From assembly GCA_015485235.1 (NCBI GenBank), contig WFTX01000319.1, forward strand, positions 1-28,325: a stretch of 28,325 nt of DNA, read 5' to 3'. This stretch comes from Nitrospirota bacterium (GTDB lineage Bacteria; Nitrospirota; Thermodesulfovibrionia; Thermodesulfovibrionales; JdFR-85). The notes below the pieces were generated by a model. That model did not search any database and was not told the origin of the DNA. It saw only the letters and a program-made list of their open reading frames with translations. Made by a program: the position numbers and the translations under genes. Positions 1 through 7,793 of this stretch are shown in pieces; the first letter of the stretch is position 1; each line of letters begins with the position of its first letter.

Positions 1-103
1 AGCAGACACAGGGGATCAATATCATGATCAGGCAGGTTTTGTGATAAGGAACTGATTAAGTGCTCTGCCAGGGTATGATAAAAATTGGGGGAACTCCTGT
101 TAT

Positions 104-133
104 TTGACATTTTCAACCAGGATTGTTTTTAAT
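104..133 (+). promoter_or_regulatory. putative sigma70 promoter of rplU-rpmA
   Basis: A perfect -35 hexamer TTGACA (104-109) is followed after 18 nt by TTTAAT (128-133). Transcription would start near 140, leaving a short leader before the strong AGGAGG of rplU. An alternative -10, TATGAT (74-79) preceded by GGG, lies further upstream without a recognisable -35. The first 100 bases hold no gene I can support. Confidence 0.45.
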
Positions 134-166
134 ATTAGGTCAATACAGATCTCAGGAGGTTGTTCT

Positions 167-484
167 ATGTATGCTGTTATAGAGACAGGTGGGAAGCAAT
201 ACCGTGTGCGTTCCGGACAGGAACTGAAGGTGGAAAAGATCAATGCTCCCGATGGAGAGATAGTCACAATTGACAGGGTGCTGCTCCTCTCTGACGATGA
301 CAGGACTGTTGTGGGAGATCCTTACATTGAGGGAGCTTCCGTGAAGGCCAGGGTCGTGGAGACCGGAAAGGCCAGAAAGGTCCTTGTCTTCAAGAAGAAA
401 CCCAGGAAGGGATTCAAGAGGCTCCGGGGCCACAGGCAGTTCTTCTCAAAGATAAGAATTGAAGATATATCTTTTGGAGGTTAG
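167..484 (+). CDS. rplU: 50S ribosomal protein L21 (bL21)
   Basis: Structural protein of the large ribosomal subunit that binds 23S rRNA. The 105-residue product opens MYAVIETGGKQYRV, the family signature, and ends with the KIRIEDI strand; the length is normal for bL21. The open frame extends upstream to a TTG at 104, but the ATG at 167 is chosen because AGGAGG (154-159) lies just before it and the homologous sequence starts there. rpmA follows two bases after the stop, the near-universal L21-L27 pair, so the two are co-transcribed. The basic segment around KKKPRKGFKRLRGHRQ is the expected rRNA-binding region. Nothing is unusual. Confidence 0.97.
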   Translation: MYAVIETGGKQYRVRSGQELKVEKINAPDGEIVTIDRVLLLSDDDRTVVGDPYIEGASVKARVVETGKARKVLVFKKKPRKGFKRLRGHRQFFSKIRIEDISFGG

Positions 485-486
485 AT

Positions 487-747
487 ATGGCACATAAAAA
501 GGGTGTTGGAAGCTCAAGAAACGGCAGGGACAGCAATCCCAAGAGGCTTGGTGTAAAAAGATATGCCGGTCAGTTTGTGAGGGCCGGTAACATTCTTGTC
601 CGGCAGAGGGGAACAAAGTTCCATCCCGGTTTTAATGTCGGAAAGGGGGGAGACGACACACTTTTTTCCCTTATTGACGGTGTGGTGAAGTTTGAGAGGA
701 AGGACAAGAGACGGCTCAAGGTGAGCGTCTATCCTGTCAGTTCCTGA
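487..747 (+). CDS. rpmA: 50S ribosomal protein L27 (bL27)
   Basis: bL27 has an N-terminal arm that reaches towards the peptidyl transferase centre and helps position tRNA substrates. The 86-residue product begins MAHKKGVGSSRNGRDS, and the GQFVRAGNILVRQRGT core is typical. The N-terminus starts directly at the mature form, without the cleavable extension found in Firmicutes and processed by the Prp protease, so no such processing is expected. It is second in the rplU-rpmA operon, and a strong intrinsic terminator follows the TGA stop. The obgE gene that often follows rpmA is absent here; trmFO comes instead. Confidence 0.97.
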   Translation: MAHKKGVGSSRNGRDSNPKRLGVKRYAGQFVRAGNILVRQRGTKFHPGFNVGKGGDDTLFSLIDGVVKFERKDKRRLKVSVYPVSS

Positions 748-778
748 TCTGTCTGTATACAGCTACAAGGTAAACGGG

Positions 779-808
779 AAGGCCCCTTTTGAAGAGGGGC
801 CTTTTTTT
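779..808 (+). terminator. Rho-independent terminator after rpmA
   Basis: GGCCCCT (781-787) pairs with AGGGGCC (795-801) around a short loop, followed at once by seven T residues (802-808). A GC-rich perfect stem plus a T tract, 32 bases after the rpmA stop, is a textbook intrinsic terminator and ends the rplU-rpmA transcript. Confidence 0.93.
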
Positions 809-914
809 GCTTCAGAAGAGCATAAGGTGTCGTGCATTTGCATTTTCTCATCCATACCGACTCTCCCTATCGTTTCAGATTATTTTGATAACTGCTGGTG
901 TAAAATAAATGTGT

Positions 915-2255
915 ATGAGTGACAGACCGGTAAAGATCATAGGTGGAGGCCTTGCCGGGAGCGAGGCGGCATGGCAACTGCTCAGGAGAGGCATTCCTGT
1001 CAGGCTCTATGAGATGAGACCCCTGAAGATGACTGCTGCCCACAAGACGGGCCTCCTTGGTGAACTGGTCTGTTCCAATTCTCTCCGATCTGCAGATATA
1101 CTCTCGGCTCCAGGGCTGTTAAAGGAGGAGCTGAGGCTTGCCGGCTCACTTATTATGGAGGCTGCCCTTGAGTCAAGGGTGCCAGCCGGTTCTGCCATGG
1201 CCGTTGACAGGCAACTCTTTGCAGAATACATAACGGAAAGGCTGGGCAGTCATCCCCTGTTTGAACTCGTCCATGAGGAGATAGGGGAGATACCCGATGA
1301 TGGCATTGTGATTGTCTCAACAGGTCCTCTGACCTCCCGGGCATTTTCCGAGGCTCTGAAGGGGATCCTGGAGGGAGAGTACCTCTATTTCTATGATGCC
1401 ATAGCCCCTATTGTGGATGCCGACGGGATTGATTACTCTATCGTATTCCGGGCATCCCGGTATGGCAAGGGCGGTGATGACTACCTGAACTGCCCCATGA
1501 ACGAAGAGGAGTACAACAGGTTCTACGACGCCCTGATAAGTGCTGACCGGGTGAGGGCAAGGGAGTTTGAAGATGAGAAGTTCTTTGAGGGATGCATGCC
1601 GATAGAAGTGATGGCTGAACGTGGGAGAGACACCCTCCGGTACGGGCCGATGAAGCCTGTGGGGCTGAGAGACCCGAGGACAGGGAAGGAACCCCATGCC
1701 GTTGTGCAACTCCGGCTCGAGAACCGGCAGGGGAGTTCATACAACATGGTCGGGTTTCAGACAAGGCTCAAGTGGCCTGAACAGGACAGGGTCTTCAGGC
1801 TCATCCCCGGGCTCAGGGATGTGGAGTTCCTAAGGTACGGGAGTATCCACAGGAATACCTTCATTAACGGACCGCGTTTTCTTTCAGAGACCCTGTCGCT
1901 GAAGAACAACCCTGACCTGTATATCGGCGGGCAGTTGACAGGCGTGGAGGGCTATATTGAATCAACCGCCACCGGACTCCTCGCAGGAATCAACATCTGG
2001 AGAAGATTGACAGGGAGGCCTCCTGCCATCCCCCCGAAGGAGACCGCCCATGGTGGACTTCTCAGGCATGTTACCTCCTCTTCTCCGGAAGGGTTTCAGC
2101 CGAGCAATATAAACTTCGGGCTCATACCCCCTCCTGAAGAGAGAATACGGGATAAACGGGAAAAGAAGGAATACATAGTCAGGAGGGCGCTTCAGAGGTG
2201 GAAGGAGTATCTTTCTGAGATAAATGAACCTCAACGTTGCATAATCAGGCGGTAG
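915..2255 (+). CDS. trmFO: FAD/folate-dependent tRNA (uracil-54-C5)-methyltransferase TrmFO
   Basis: Uses methylenetetrahydrofolate and FADH2 to make ribothymidine at position 54 of the tRNA T-loop. The N-terminal dinucleotide-binding motif IIGGGLAGSEAAW is clear. The cysteines in LVCSNS (near residue 53) and FEGCMP (near 227) match the pair known to be catalytic in Bacillus TrmFO. At about 446 residues the length is close to the family norm. Two in-frame ATGs exist, at 909 and 915; neither has a Shine-Dalgarno sequence. ATG 915 is preferred because TAAAAT (901-906) could be a -10 box that places the transcript start at it. The stop codon lies inside the left arm of the inverted-repeat element, so the last few residues may have been set by its insertion. 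xerC-hslVU follow, as in Bacillus. Confidence 0.95.
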   Translation: MSDRPVKIIGGGLAGSEAAWQLLRRGIPVRLYEMRPLKMTAAHKTGLLGELVCSNSLRSADILSAPGLLKEELRLAGSLIMEAALESRVPAGSAMAVDRQLFAEYITERLGSHPLFELVHEEIGEIPDDGIVIVSTGPLTSRAFSEALKGILEGEYLYFYDAIAPIVDADGIDYSIVFRASRYGKGGDDYLNCPMNEEEYNRFYDALISADRVRAREFEDEKFFEGCMPIEVMAERGRDTLRYGPMKPVGLRDPRTGKEPHAVVQLRLENRQGSSYNMVGFQTRLKWPEQDRVFRLIPGLRDVEFLRYGSIHRNTFINGPRFLSETLSLKNNPDLYIGGQLTGVEGYIESTATGLLAGINIWRRLTGRPPAIPPKETAHGGLLRHVTSSSPEGFQPSNINFGLIPPPEERIRDKREKKEYIVRRALQRWKEYLSEINEPQRCIIRR

Positions 2256-2400
2256 GCAATGCCCTCAAGACTTTACGAAACCGATTAGATTTCATAAAAA
2301 GGGGCATTGTAATATCTATCAGCAGGTGGAATTCAGGATCAGAGAATGCTACCTTACTCTAAGGTATCGCCGCAAAGTCTTTCGGGCATCACCTACCGCC
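2248..2400. repeat. 153-bp element with about 30-bp terminal inverted repeats
   Basis: The left arm (2248-2277, beginning GGCGGTAGG) and the reverse complement of the right arm (2371-2400) agree at 25 of 30 positions. The left arm contains the trmFO stop codon. The right arm is followed by six T residues (2401-2406). Inside are a hairpin TACCTT/AAGGTA (2350-2366) and an 8-bp alternative pairing of CAATGCCC (2257-2264) with GGGCATTG (2302-2309). A flanking GTTGCAT (2236-2242) pairs with ATGCAAC (2417-2423). It fills nearly all of the trmFO-xerC gap and has no coding frame of note. It could be a miniature inverted-repeat element, an unusual terminator or a structured RNA; the sequence alone does not decide. 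Confidence 0.7.
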
Positions 2401-2442
2401 TTTTTTAAGTAGTTTAATGCAACTGTCAGGTGAAGGAGAAGT

Positions 2443-3339
2443 ATGAACAAGTACATAGATGAGTTCATTTCCTATCTGAAGGATGAACGGGGATACTCAC
2501 CAAATACGGTCAGGGCATACAGGAAGGACCTGGAGGCCTTTCATGCCTTTGCCGGAAAGGACCCTCCTGAGGTTGATATCACCGATATAAGGGGTTTTGT
2601 AGCCAGCCGGATCAGGGATGGAAAGAGCAAGACCTCTGTGAGCAGAAGCCTTGCCGCCTTGAGAACCTACTTCAGTTATCTCTACAGGGAAGGCTACATA
2701 AAGCTGAACCCGGCCCGTTTCATTCCCTCTCCTAAAAAGGAGTCCCGTCTTCCAAGGTTCCTTTCCATTGATGAGATCTTCGGCATGGTCGAAAAACCCG
2801 GGGACTTCGGGTTTACAGAGATAAGGGACAGGGCGATACTGGAGCTCTTCTACTCCAGTGGTCTGAGAGTAGGAGAGATGGCTTCGCTCAGGGTTGAAGA
2901 CCTCAACCTGAAAGAATGTCTCCTTAAGGTGATGGGGAAGGGGAGGAAGGAGAGAATCATACCGCTTGGGAGAAAGGCTGCAGATGCCCTGAGACGGTAT
3001 CTCGTTGAGAGATCGCTTCTTAAAGGGCAATCGGAGAGGCTTTTTCTCAACAGGAGGGGAGGGCCCCTTACGGACAGGAGCATAAGGAGGATTGTGGTTA
3101 AGTATGCCCGGATAGCCGGCGTAGAGGGAAAGGTGAGTCCACACACGCTCAGACACACCTTTGCAACACATCTGCTCCACGAAGGGGCCGATCTCAGGGA
3201 TATCCAGGAACTCCTGGGGCACAGTTCCCTCTCATCCACACAGGTCTATACCCACCTGGATCTCAGGAAACTGGTTGATGTCTATGACAGTGCCCATCCC
3301 CTTGCCAGGGGTAAGGCAAAAAAGGGGAGGAAGGACTGA
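2443..3339 (+). CDS. xerC: tyrosine recombinase XerC-type
   Basis: Site-specific recombinase of the Xer family, which resolves chromosome dimers at dif. The N-terminal SAM-like core-binding domain (about 1-95) precedes the catalytic domain (about 105-285). The full catalytic set is visible: R142 in SSGLRVGE, K166 in GKGRKE, H234 and R237 in HTLRHTF, H260 in LGHSS and the nucleophile Y269 in TQVYTH. Its 298 residues are typical. The start at 2443 has GAAGGAG a few bases upstream. XerC and XerD are hard to separate by sequence; placement between trmFO and hslV, as for codV in Bacillus, favours XerC. It does not look like a phage or integron integrase: there are no extra domains and no nearby mobile genes, although an inverted-repeat element lies just upstream. 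Confidence 0.9.
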   Translation: MNKYIDEFISYLKDERGYSPNTVRAYRKDLEAFHAFAGKDPPEVDITDIRGFVASRIRDGKSKTSVSRSLAALRTYFSYLYREGYIKLNPARFIPSPKKESRLPRFLSIDEIFGMVEKPGDFGFTEIRDRAILELFYSSGLRVGEMASLRVEDLNLKECLLKVMGKGRKERIIPLGRKAADALRRYLVERSLLKGQSERLFLNRRGGPLTDRSIRRIVVKYARIAGVEGKVSPHTLRHTFATHLLHEGADLRDIQELLGHSSLSSTQVYTHLDLRKLVDVYDSAHPLARGKAKKGRKD

Positions 3340-3388
3340 GGGGAAGCAGGATTGTTTTAGGTCAGGGAAATCATCTACCAGTCCGTTT

Positions 3389-3398
3389 GGGTTATAAT
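3389..3398 (+). promoter_or_regulatory. putative -10 element upstream of hslV
   Basis: A perfect TATAAT (3393-3398) preceded by GGG (3389-3391) lies in the 90-bp xerC-hslV gap. No good -35 is visible at 16-18 nt. Transcription would begin near 3405, about 25 nt before hslV, and could supply extra hslVU transcript independent of trmFO-xerC. Confidence 0.4.
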
Positions 3399-3429
3399 AG
3401 AAAAACCTGTTTTTCAGGAGAGTTGCGGA

Positions 3430-3960
3430 ATGAAAATATACGGGACCACAATACTTTCAGTAAGGAGAAAGGGAAAGGTGGCCATAGGCGGAGACGGTCA
3501 GGTCACCATGGGCAACACGGTACTGAAGCATAATGCAAGGAAGGTCCGGAAGATGTATCAGGACCGGGTGCTTACAGGTTTTGCCGGGGCCACTGCCGAT
3601 GCCTTCACACTCTTTGAGAAGTTCGAAGGGAAGCTGGAGGCCTATCGCGGCAACCTCACGCGCGCTGCCGTGGAACTTGCCAAGGAGTGGAGGACAGACA
3701 AGATACTCAGGCATCTCGAGGCGCTCCTGATCGTTGCTGATTCGGACAGTACCCTTATCATCTCCGGCAAGGGTGATGTGATCGACCCCGAGGACGGGGT
3801 AGCTGCCATCGGTTCCGGCGGGCCCTATGCCGAGGCTGCTGCAAGGGCGCTCCTTCAGAATACCGACCTTGATGCAAGGGAGATAGTCCAGAAGGCCATG
3901 GAGATAGCCTCAAGGATTTGCATTTACACAAACAGAGAGATACAGATAGAGGAGATTTAG
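3430..3960 (+). CDS. hslV: ATP-dependent protease proteolytic subunit HslV (ClpQ)
   Basis: N-terminal-nucleophile threonine peptidase that forms the double hexameric chamber of the cytoplasmic HslUV protease. The sequence begins MKIYGTTILSVRRKGKV, so the catalytic residue should be Thr6, freed by removal of a five-residue propeptide. That propeptide is longer than the single Met of E. coli HslV. The GGDGQVTMG and GFAGATADAFTLFEKFE segments are diagnostic, and 176 residues is standard. CAGGAG (3416-3421) precedes the ATG. The next gene, hslU, starts on the base after the stop, so the subunits are translationally linked. The internal IGSGGPYAEAAARALL motif is conserved in the family. Confidence 0.97.
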   Translation: MKIYGTTILSVRRKGKVAIGGDGQVTMGNTVLKHNARKVRKMYQDRVLTGFAGATADAFTLFEKFEGKLEAYRGNLTRAAVELAKEWRTDKILRHLEALLIVADSDSTLIISGKGDVIDPEDGVAAIGSGGPYAEAAARALLQNTDLDAREIVQKAMEIASRICIYTNREIQIEEI

Positions 3961-5364
3961 ATGGATGAGAAACTGACTCAGAATGAGAGTGCACAGGTTC
4001 CGGTTACTGTAACTGATATAACCGGCTCCCTTACTCCACGCAGGATTGTGGAGGAACTGGACAAGTTCATAATCGGCCAGGACAGGGCAAAACGGGCCGT
4101 GGCCATCGCCCTGAGGAACAGATGGCGGAGACAGAGACTCTCTGACGAGCTCAGGGAGGAGGTGCTCCCTAAGAATATAATCATGATAGGACCCACAGGG
4201 GTGGGAAAGACGGAGATCGCCAGGAGGCTCGCCAGGCTCGCCAATGCCCCCTTCCTGAAGATCGAGGCATCAAAGTTCACCGAGGTCGGGTATGTGGGAA
4301 GGGATGTAGAATCAATGATCCGGGATCTTACAGAGATAGGTGTAAACATGGTCAAGAAGGAGGAACTGGAGAAGGTTCAGGAGAGGGCAAAGGTGCTTGC
4401 CGAAGAAAGGGTCCTTGATCTCCTTCTGCCCAGGCCGAGAGGCTCCATTGGTGTCCAGGTGGGTCCTCCGCCTGAGGATGAAAGCCGGTCTGAGACGAGG
4501 GAGAAGCTCAGGAGGCAGTTGAGGGAGGGGAAATTCGACTCCCGGTACGTCGAGATAGAGGTCCAGGAGAAGGCGATGCCCTTCGGGGTTATCTCCAATG
4601 TGGGGCTTGAGGAACTGGAGATCAACCTGAAGGAGATGCTCGGGAATATCTTTCCCGGGAAGGCCAGGAGGAAGAAGGTCAGGGTGGCCGAGGCCCTCCA
4701 GTTGCTTGCAAAGGAGGAGGCTGACAGGCTTGTTGACATGGAGAAGGTAACAAGGGAAGCCATCCGGAGAGTGGAACAGGCCGGGATAGTCTTCATTGAT
4801 GAGATCGACAAGGTGGCATCAAGGGGTTCTTCCCAGGGGCCTGATGTCTCCAGGGAAGGCGTCCAGAGGGATCTACTGCCGATAGTCGAAGGAACCACCG
4901 TGACCACCAAGCATGGTCCTGTCAGGACGGATCACATACTTTTCATTGCTGCAGGGGCCTTTCATATGGCAAAACCGTCGGACCTCATACCTGAACTCCA
5001 GGGACGGTTTCCCATCAGGGTGGAACTGGATCACCTGGGAAGGGATGAATTCAGGAGGATTTTGACTGAACCGGACAATGCACTGATAAAGCAGTATGTG
5101 GCCCTGCTCCGGACAGAGGGGATGGAACTGATATTTACTGAAGACTCCATAGAAGAGATTGCTTCCATTGCGGCAACGGTGAATGAGAAGACCGAGAATA
5201 TCGGGGCGCGACGCCTCCAGACGGTCATGGAAAAGCTTCTTGAGGAGGTCTCCTTTACTGCTCCTGAAAGAAGAGGCGAGACACTCAGGGTGGACAGGGA
5301 CTATGTGAGAGAGCGCCTTGAGGATATCGTCAAGGATGAGGACCTGAGCAGATATATACTTTGA
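3961..5364 (+). CDS. hslU: HslU ATPase (ClpY) of the HslUV protease
   Basis: AAA+ unfoldase that recognises substrates and threads them into HslV. The Walker A motif GPTGVGKT (77-84), the pore loop GYVGRD (110-115) and the Walker B motif IVFIDEID (276-283) are intact. Residues from about 120 to 240 form the variable intermediate I domain. The C-terminus ends LSRYIL, the tail that inserts into HslV pockets to activate it. At 467 residues it is close to normal length. It follows hslV with no intergenic base, and a purine-rich GAGGAG overlaps the end of hslV. The Bacillus cluster continues with codY; none is seen here, and a 189-bp gap leads to rlpA. Confidence 0.97.
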   Translation: MDEKLTQNESAQVPVTVTDITGSLTPRRIVEELDKFIIGQDRAKRAVAIALRNRWRRQRLSDELREEVLPKNIIMIGPTGVGKTEIARRLARLANAPFLKIEASKFTEVGYVGRDVESMIRDLTEIGVNMVKKEELEKVQERAKVLAEERVLDLLLPRPRGSIGVQVGPPPEDESRSETREKLRRQLREGKFDSRYVEIEVQEKAMPFGVISNVGLEELEINLKEMLGNIFPGKARRKKVRVAEALQLLAKEEADRLVDMEKVTREAIRRVEQAGIVFIDEIDKVASRGSSQGPDVSREGVQRDLLPIVEGTTVTTKHGPVRTDHILFIAAGAFHMAKPSDLIPELQGRFPIRVELDHLGRDEFRRILTEPDNALIKQYVALLRTEGMELIFTEDSIEEIASIAATVNEKTENIGARRLQTVMEKLLEEVSFTAPERRGETLRVDRDYVRERLEDIVKDEDLSRYIL

Positions 5365-5553
5365 TGATCCATTTACTTTCAAGGAATGGAGGGTTTGACA
5401 TTGATGCTGAAAAAACATGGAGATCGACAGGGGGATACCCTCACGGATCTTCCGACGCAAGGGGATTATTGGAATCTCCGCTTGTCTCTTTGAGACACGA
5501 ATGAGCATCCAACGGGAGGTATATTTCTGCAGAGAGAATTTAGGAGGTTTTGT

Positions 5554-6288
5554 ATGGCGCGGAAAGGTCTTGCCGGAAGGCTCCGTGAGTGTATACCCCC
5601 TGTCATAAAGACACAGATTTTTGCAGCTGCAAGGCTAATAGTTATTGCCCTCATTCTCGCGGTGCTTCTTTCTTGTGGAGGCAGGCGGACTACCTACAGG
5701 GTACCGCCGCCGTCGGGAAGGGATGTGATGGTCGCCTCCTGGTATGGGGAGAAGTTTCACGGCCGTCCTACCGCCTCAGGTGAGATATTCAATATGTACG
5801 ATTACACTGCTGCACACAAGAAACTCCCCTTTGGAACCCGTCTCAGGATAACCAACCCTGAAAACGGGCGGTCCGTTGTGGTAAAGGTGAATGACCGGGG
5901 CCCCTATGTTAAGGGGAGGGACATCGACCTATCCTATGCTTCAGCAAGAAAGATAGGACTTATCCGGAAGGGGACGGGCAGGGTTTATGTGGAGTATCTC
6001 GGGAGGGATAACTCCTATGTGAGGCCGGTCCGGTTTATCGATAAAAGGGGGCCCTTTACGGTTCAGGTTGCCTCCTTCAGGGACCTCAGTAACGCATTCA
6101 GGCTGAAGTCGATACTTGAACATACCTATGAAGATGTATATATAATGAAGGTATGGTTGAGAGGAGAGAGATTTTACCGCGTGAGGGTGGGAAGGGCATT
6201 GCGCAGGGTTGATGCCGGGAGTCTGGCTGAAAGGCTCTCCCGGGAGGGCTACCGTGTGCTTGTCATGAGGTTTGAGGAGGTCCTTTGA
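5554..6288 (+). CDS. rlpA: RlpA-family septal-ring lipoprotein with DPBB and SPOR domains
   Basis: RlpA proteins are envelope lipoproteins; some cleave denuded peptidoglycan glycan strands at the septum. A hydrophobic stretch (about 27-40) ends in the lipobox LLSC with Cys41, so lipidation after signal peptidase II cleavage is expected. The double-psi beta-barrel (about 60-150) carries ASWYGEKFHGRPTASGE, AAHKKLPFGT and VNDRGPYVKGRDIDLS, with the Asp and His expected for lytic activity. A C-terminal SPOR domain (about 165-243) begins FTVQVASF and would bind septal glycan. AGGAGG (5542-5547) fixes the start. The unusually long charged N-region before the hydrophobic core is mildly odd. The stop overlaps the start of the next gene (TGATG). 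The 189-bp gap upstream holds only a small GTCTC/GAGAC hairpin (5484-5496). Confidence 0.9.
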   Translation: MARKGLAGRLRECIPPVIKTQIFAAARLIVIALILAVLLSCGGRRTTYRVPPPSGRDVMVASWYGEKFHGRPTASGEIFNMYDYTAAHKKLPFGTRLRITNPENGRSVVVKVNDRGPYVKGRDIDLSYASARKIGLIRKGTGRVYVEYLGRDNSYVRPVRFIDKRGPFTVQVASFRDLSNAFRLKSILEHTYEDVYIMKVWLRGERFYRVRVGRALRRVDAGSLAERLSREGYRVLVMRFEEVL

Positions 6289-6869
6289 TGAGCTTTGATG
6301 ATGTGGTGAGCTTTCACGGTCATGCATGCCCCGGTCTTGCCATTGGTTACCGGGTCTCTGATAAGGCGCTCCGGGAGATGGGTGGCCGGGCTGAGGATGA
6401 GGAACTGGTGGCGGTTGTGGAGAACAACTCCTGTGCCGTTGATGCTGTGCAGGTCATGACAGGCTGCACCTTCGGGAAGGGAAATCTGATCTTCAGGGAT
6501 TACGGCAAACAGGTCTATACCTTTATCAGAAGACCATCGGGGGATGCGGTCAGGATAGCCGTCAACTGGGTCTCACCGGATGAGACTGATGAGGAGAAGG
6601 AGGCATGGAGGAAGTTTTCCTCAGGCGAGAGGTCGGATGATGTAATGCGAATAGTTCATGCCAGGAAGGCGAGGAAGATAAAGGCGATAATGGATGCCAC
6701 CGATGAGGAACTCTTCGAGATAAAACGCCTCAGGGTTGATCCTCCCCGGGAGGCGAGGGTTTATCCATCGCTAAGGTGTGAGTTCTGCGGTGAGAAGGTG
6801 ATGGAGCCAAGGGCGAGGGTGAGGGAGGGAAAGGTGGCCTGTATTCCCTGTGCAGAAGGAGAGGCCTGA
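6288..6869 (+). CDS. FmdE-family metal-binding protein with C-terminal zinc ribbon
   Basis: The protein belongs to the FmdE family, named after a subunit found with molybdenum formylmethanofuran dehydrogenase, although most bacterial members have no proven role. The N-terminal motif FHGHACPGLAIGYR (H10, H12, C14) and the cysteines C49 (NNSCAVDA) and C60 (TGCTFGKG) form the family's metal site. The C-terminus has a CxxC...CxxC zinc ribbon (CEFCGEKV then CIPC). The 193-residue length is usual. The start ATG 6288 overlaps the rlpA stop; a TTG at 6285 is less likely. argB begins two bases after its stop. No formylmethanofuran dehydrogenase or molybdenum gene is nearby, so the operon does not reveal a function; metal binding is the only safe inference. 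Confidence 0.85.
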   Translation: MSFDDVVSFHGHACPGLAIGYRVSDKALREMGGRAEDEELVAVVENNSCAVDAVQVMTGCTFGKGNLIFRDYGKQVYTFIRRPSGDAVRIAVNWVSPDETDEEKEAWRKFSSGERSDDVMRIVHARKARKIKAIMDATDEELFEIKRLRVDPPREARVYPSLRCEFCGEKVMEPRARVREGKVACIPCAEGEA

Positions 6870-6870
6870 T

Positions 6871-7755
6871 ATGGAGAAACTCATTGAAAAGGCTGAAATA
6901 CTGATAGAGGCCCTGCCCTTTATCAGAAAGTTCTATGGTAAGACCTTTGTGATAAAGTACGGAGGTGCGGCCCAGGTGGACGAGGCTCTCAAGGACGCCT
7001 TTGCCCGGGATGTTGTTCTGATGAACTACATAGGGATAAATACCGTGATCGTCCACGGTGGTGGGCCGAAGATCTCCGAGACCATGGAGAAGATGGGAAA
7101 GAGTCCCAGTTTTGTCCAGGGCCAGAGGGTAACTGATGACGAGACGATTGATATAGTGGAAATGGTCCTCGGAGGCCTGGTGAACAAGGAGATAGTCGCC
7201 CTCATCAACAGGCACGGCGGGAGGGCGGTGGGGCTCTCTGGCAAGGACGGAGGCCTTGTAAAGGCCGTCAAGAAGATAATAAAGAAGAAGATGCCAGGGG
7301 CCGGGACGGATGAGCTAATCGATCTTGGGCGTGTAGGTAAGGTAAAGGAGGTGGACCCTTCGATACTCAGGAGTCTGGAACGGGACGGGTTCATCCCTGT
7401 AGTCGCACCGGTCGGCGTGAGTCATGAGGGCCTTACCATGAACATAAATGCCGACTATGTTGCCTCTGCGATCGCGTCAGCCCTCTCTGCGGAGAAGCTC
7501 GTCCTTCTGACCGATGTGCCGGGGGTCCTTGACGGCAGGAAGAAGACTGTCTCCACAACGTCAGCCAGGAAGATACAGGAGATGATAAAAAAGGGGAGAG
7601 TGACCGGAGGAATGATCCCGAAGGTCCAGGCCTGTGTGGAAGCCCTTAAGAACGGTGTGGGGAAGACCCATATAATTGATGGCCGGATCCCCCACTGCCT
7701 GCTCCTTGAGATTTTCACCGAGGAGGGGATCGGGACTGAGATAGTGCTGGCCTGA
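6871..7755 (+). CDS. argB: N-acetylglutamate kinase ArgB
   Basis: Phosphorylates N-acetyl-L-glutamate, the second step of arginine synthesis. The amino-acid kinase fold is evident: VIKYGGAAQVDE near residues 28-38, the glycine loop VIVHGGGPKISE, the substrate segment MNINADYVASAIA, the nucleotide segment LLTDVPGVLD and the C-terminal GGMIPKVQACVEAL. Its 295 residues are normal. The extra N-terminal helix before residue 25 is typical of the hexameric, arginine-inhibited class, so feedback inhibition is likely by inference. ATG 6871 has AAGGAGAGG just upstream; a GTG at 6850 lies within the previous gene. The motif reads GGAAQ where GGNAM is common, which is probably lineage variation. No other arg gene is present in the window. 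Confidence 0.95.
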   Translation: MEKLIEKAEILIEALPFIRKFYGKTFVIKYGGAAQVDEALKDAFARDVVLMNYIGINTVIVHGGGPKISETMEKMGKSPSFVQGQRVTDDETIDIVEMVLGGLVNKEIVALINRHGGRAVGLSGKDGGLVKAVKKIIKKKMPGAGTDELIDLGRVGKVKEVDPSILRSLERDGFIPVVAPVGVSHEGLTMNINADYVASAIASALSAEKLVLLTDVPGVLDGRKKTVSTTSARKIQEMIKKGRVTGGMIPKVQACVEALKNGVGKTHIIDGRIPHCLLLEIFTEEGIGTEIVLA

Positions 7756-7793
7756 GGGTGGTTCTCCCGGAGACGGAGAGGAGGTATTATGTC

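Noticed and set aside
2236..2423. Inverted-repeat element as an integron attC site
   Set aside because: The expected core sites (GTTRRRY and RYYYAAC) do not match, and the adjacent recombinase is a housekeeping XerC type.
2497..3222. 241-codon reverse open frame opposite xerC
   Set aside because: It lies wholly antisense to a clear XerC with all catalytic residues; its translation shows no domain and it has no promoter or ribosome-binding site.
5417..5608. Small forward open frame in the hslU-rlpA gap
   Set aside because: It has no ribosome-binding site or recognisable product and overlaps the well-supported start of rlpA in another frame.
5766..5774. CCTACCGCC in rlpA as a second copy of the element's terminal repeat
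   Set aside because: Only nine bases match and it lies within conserved coding sequence; chance similarity.
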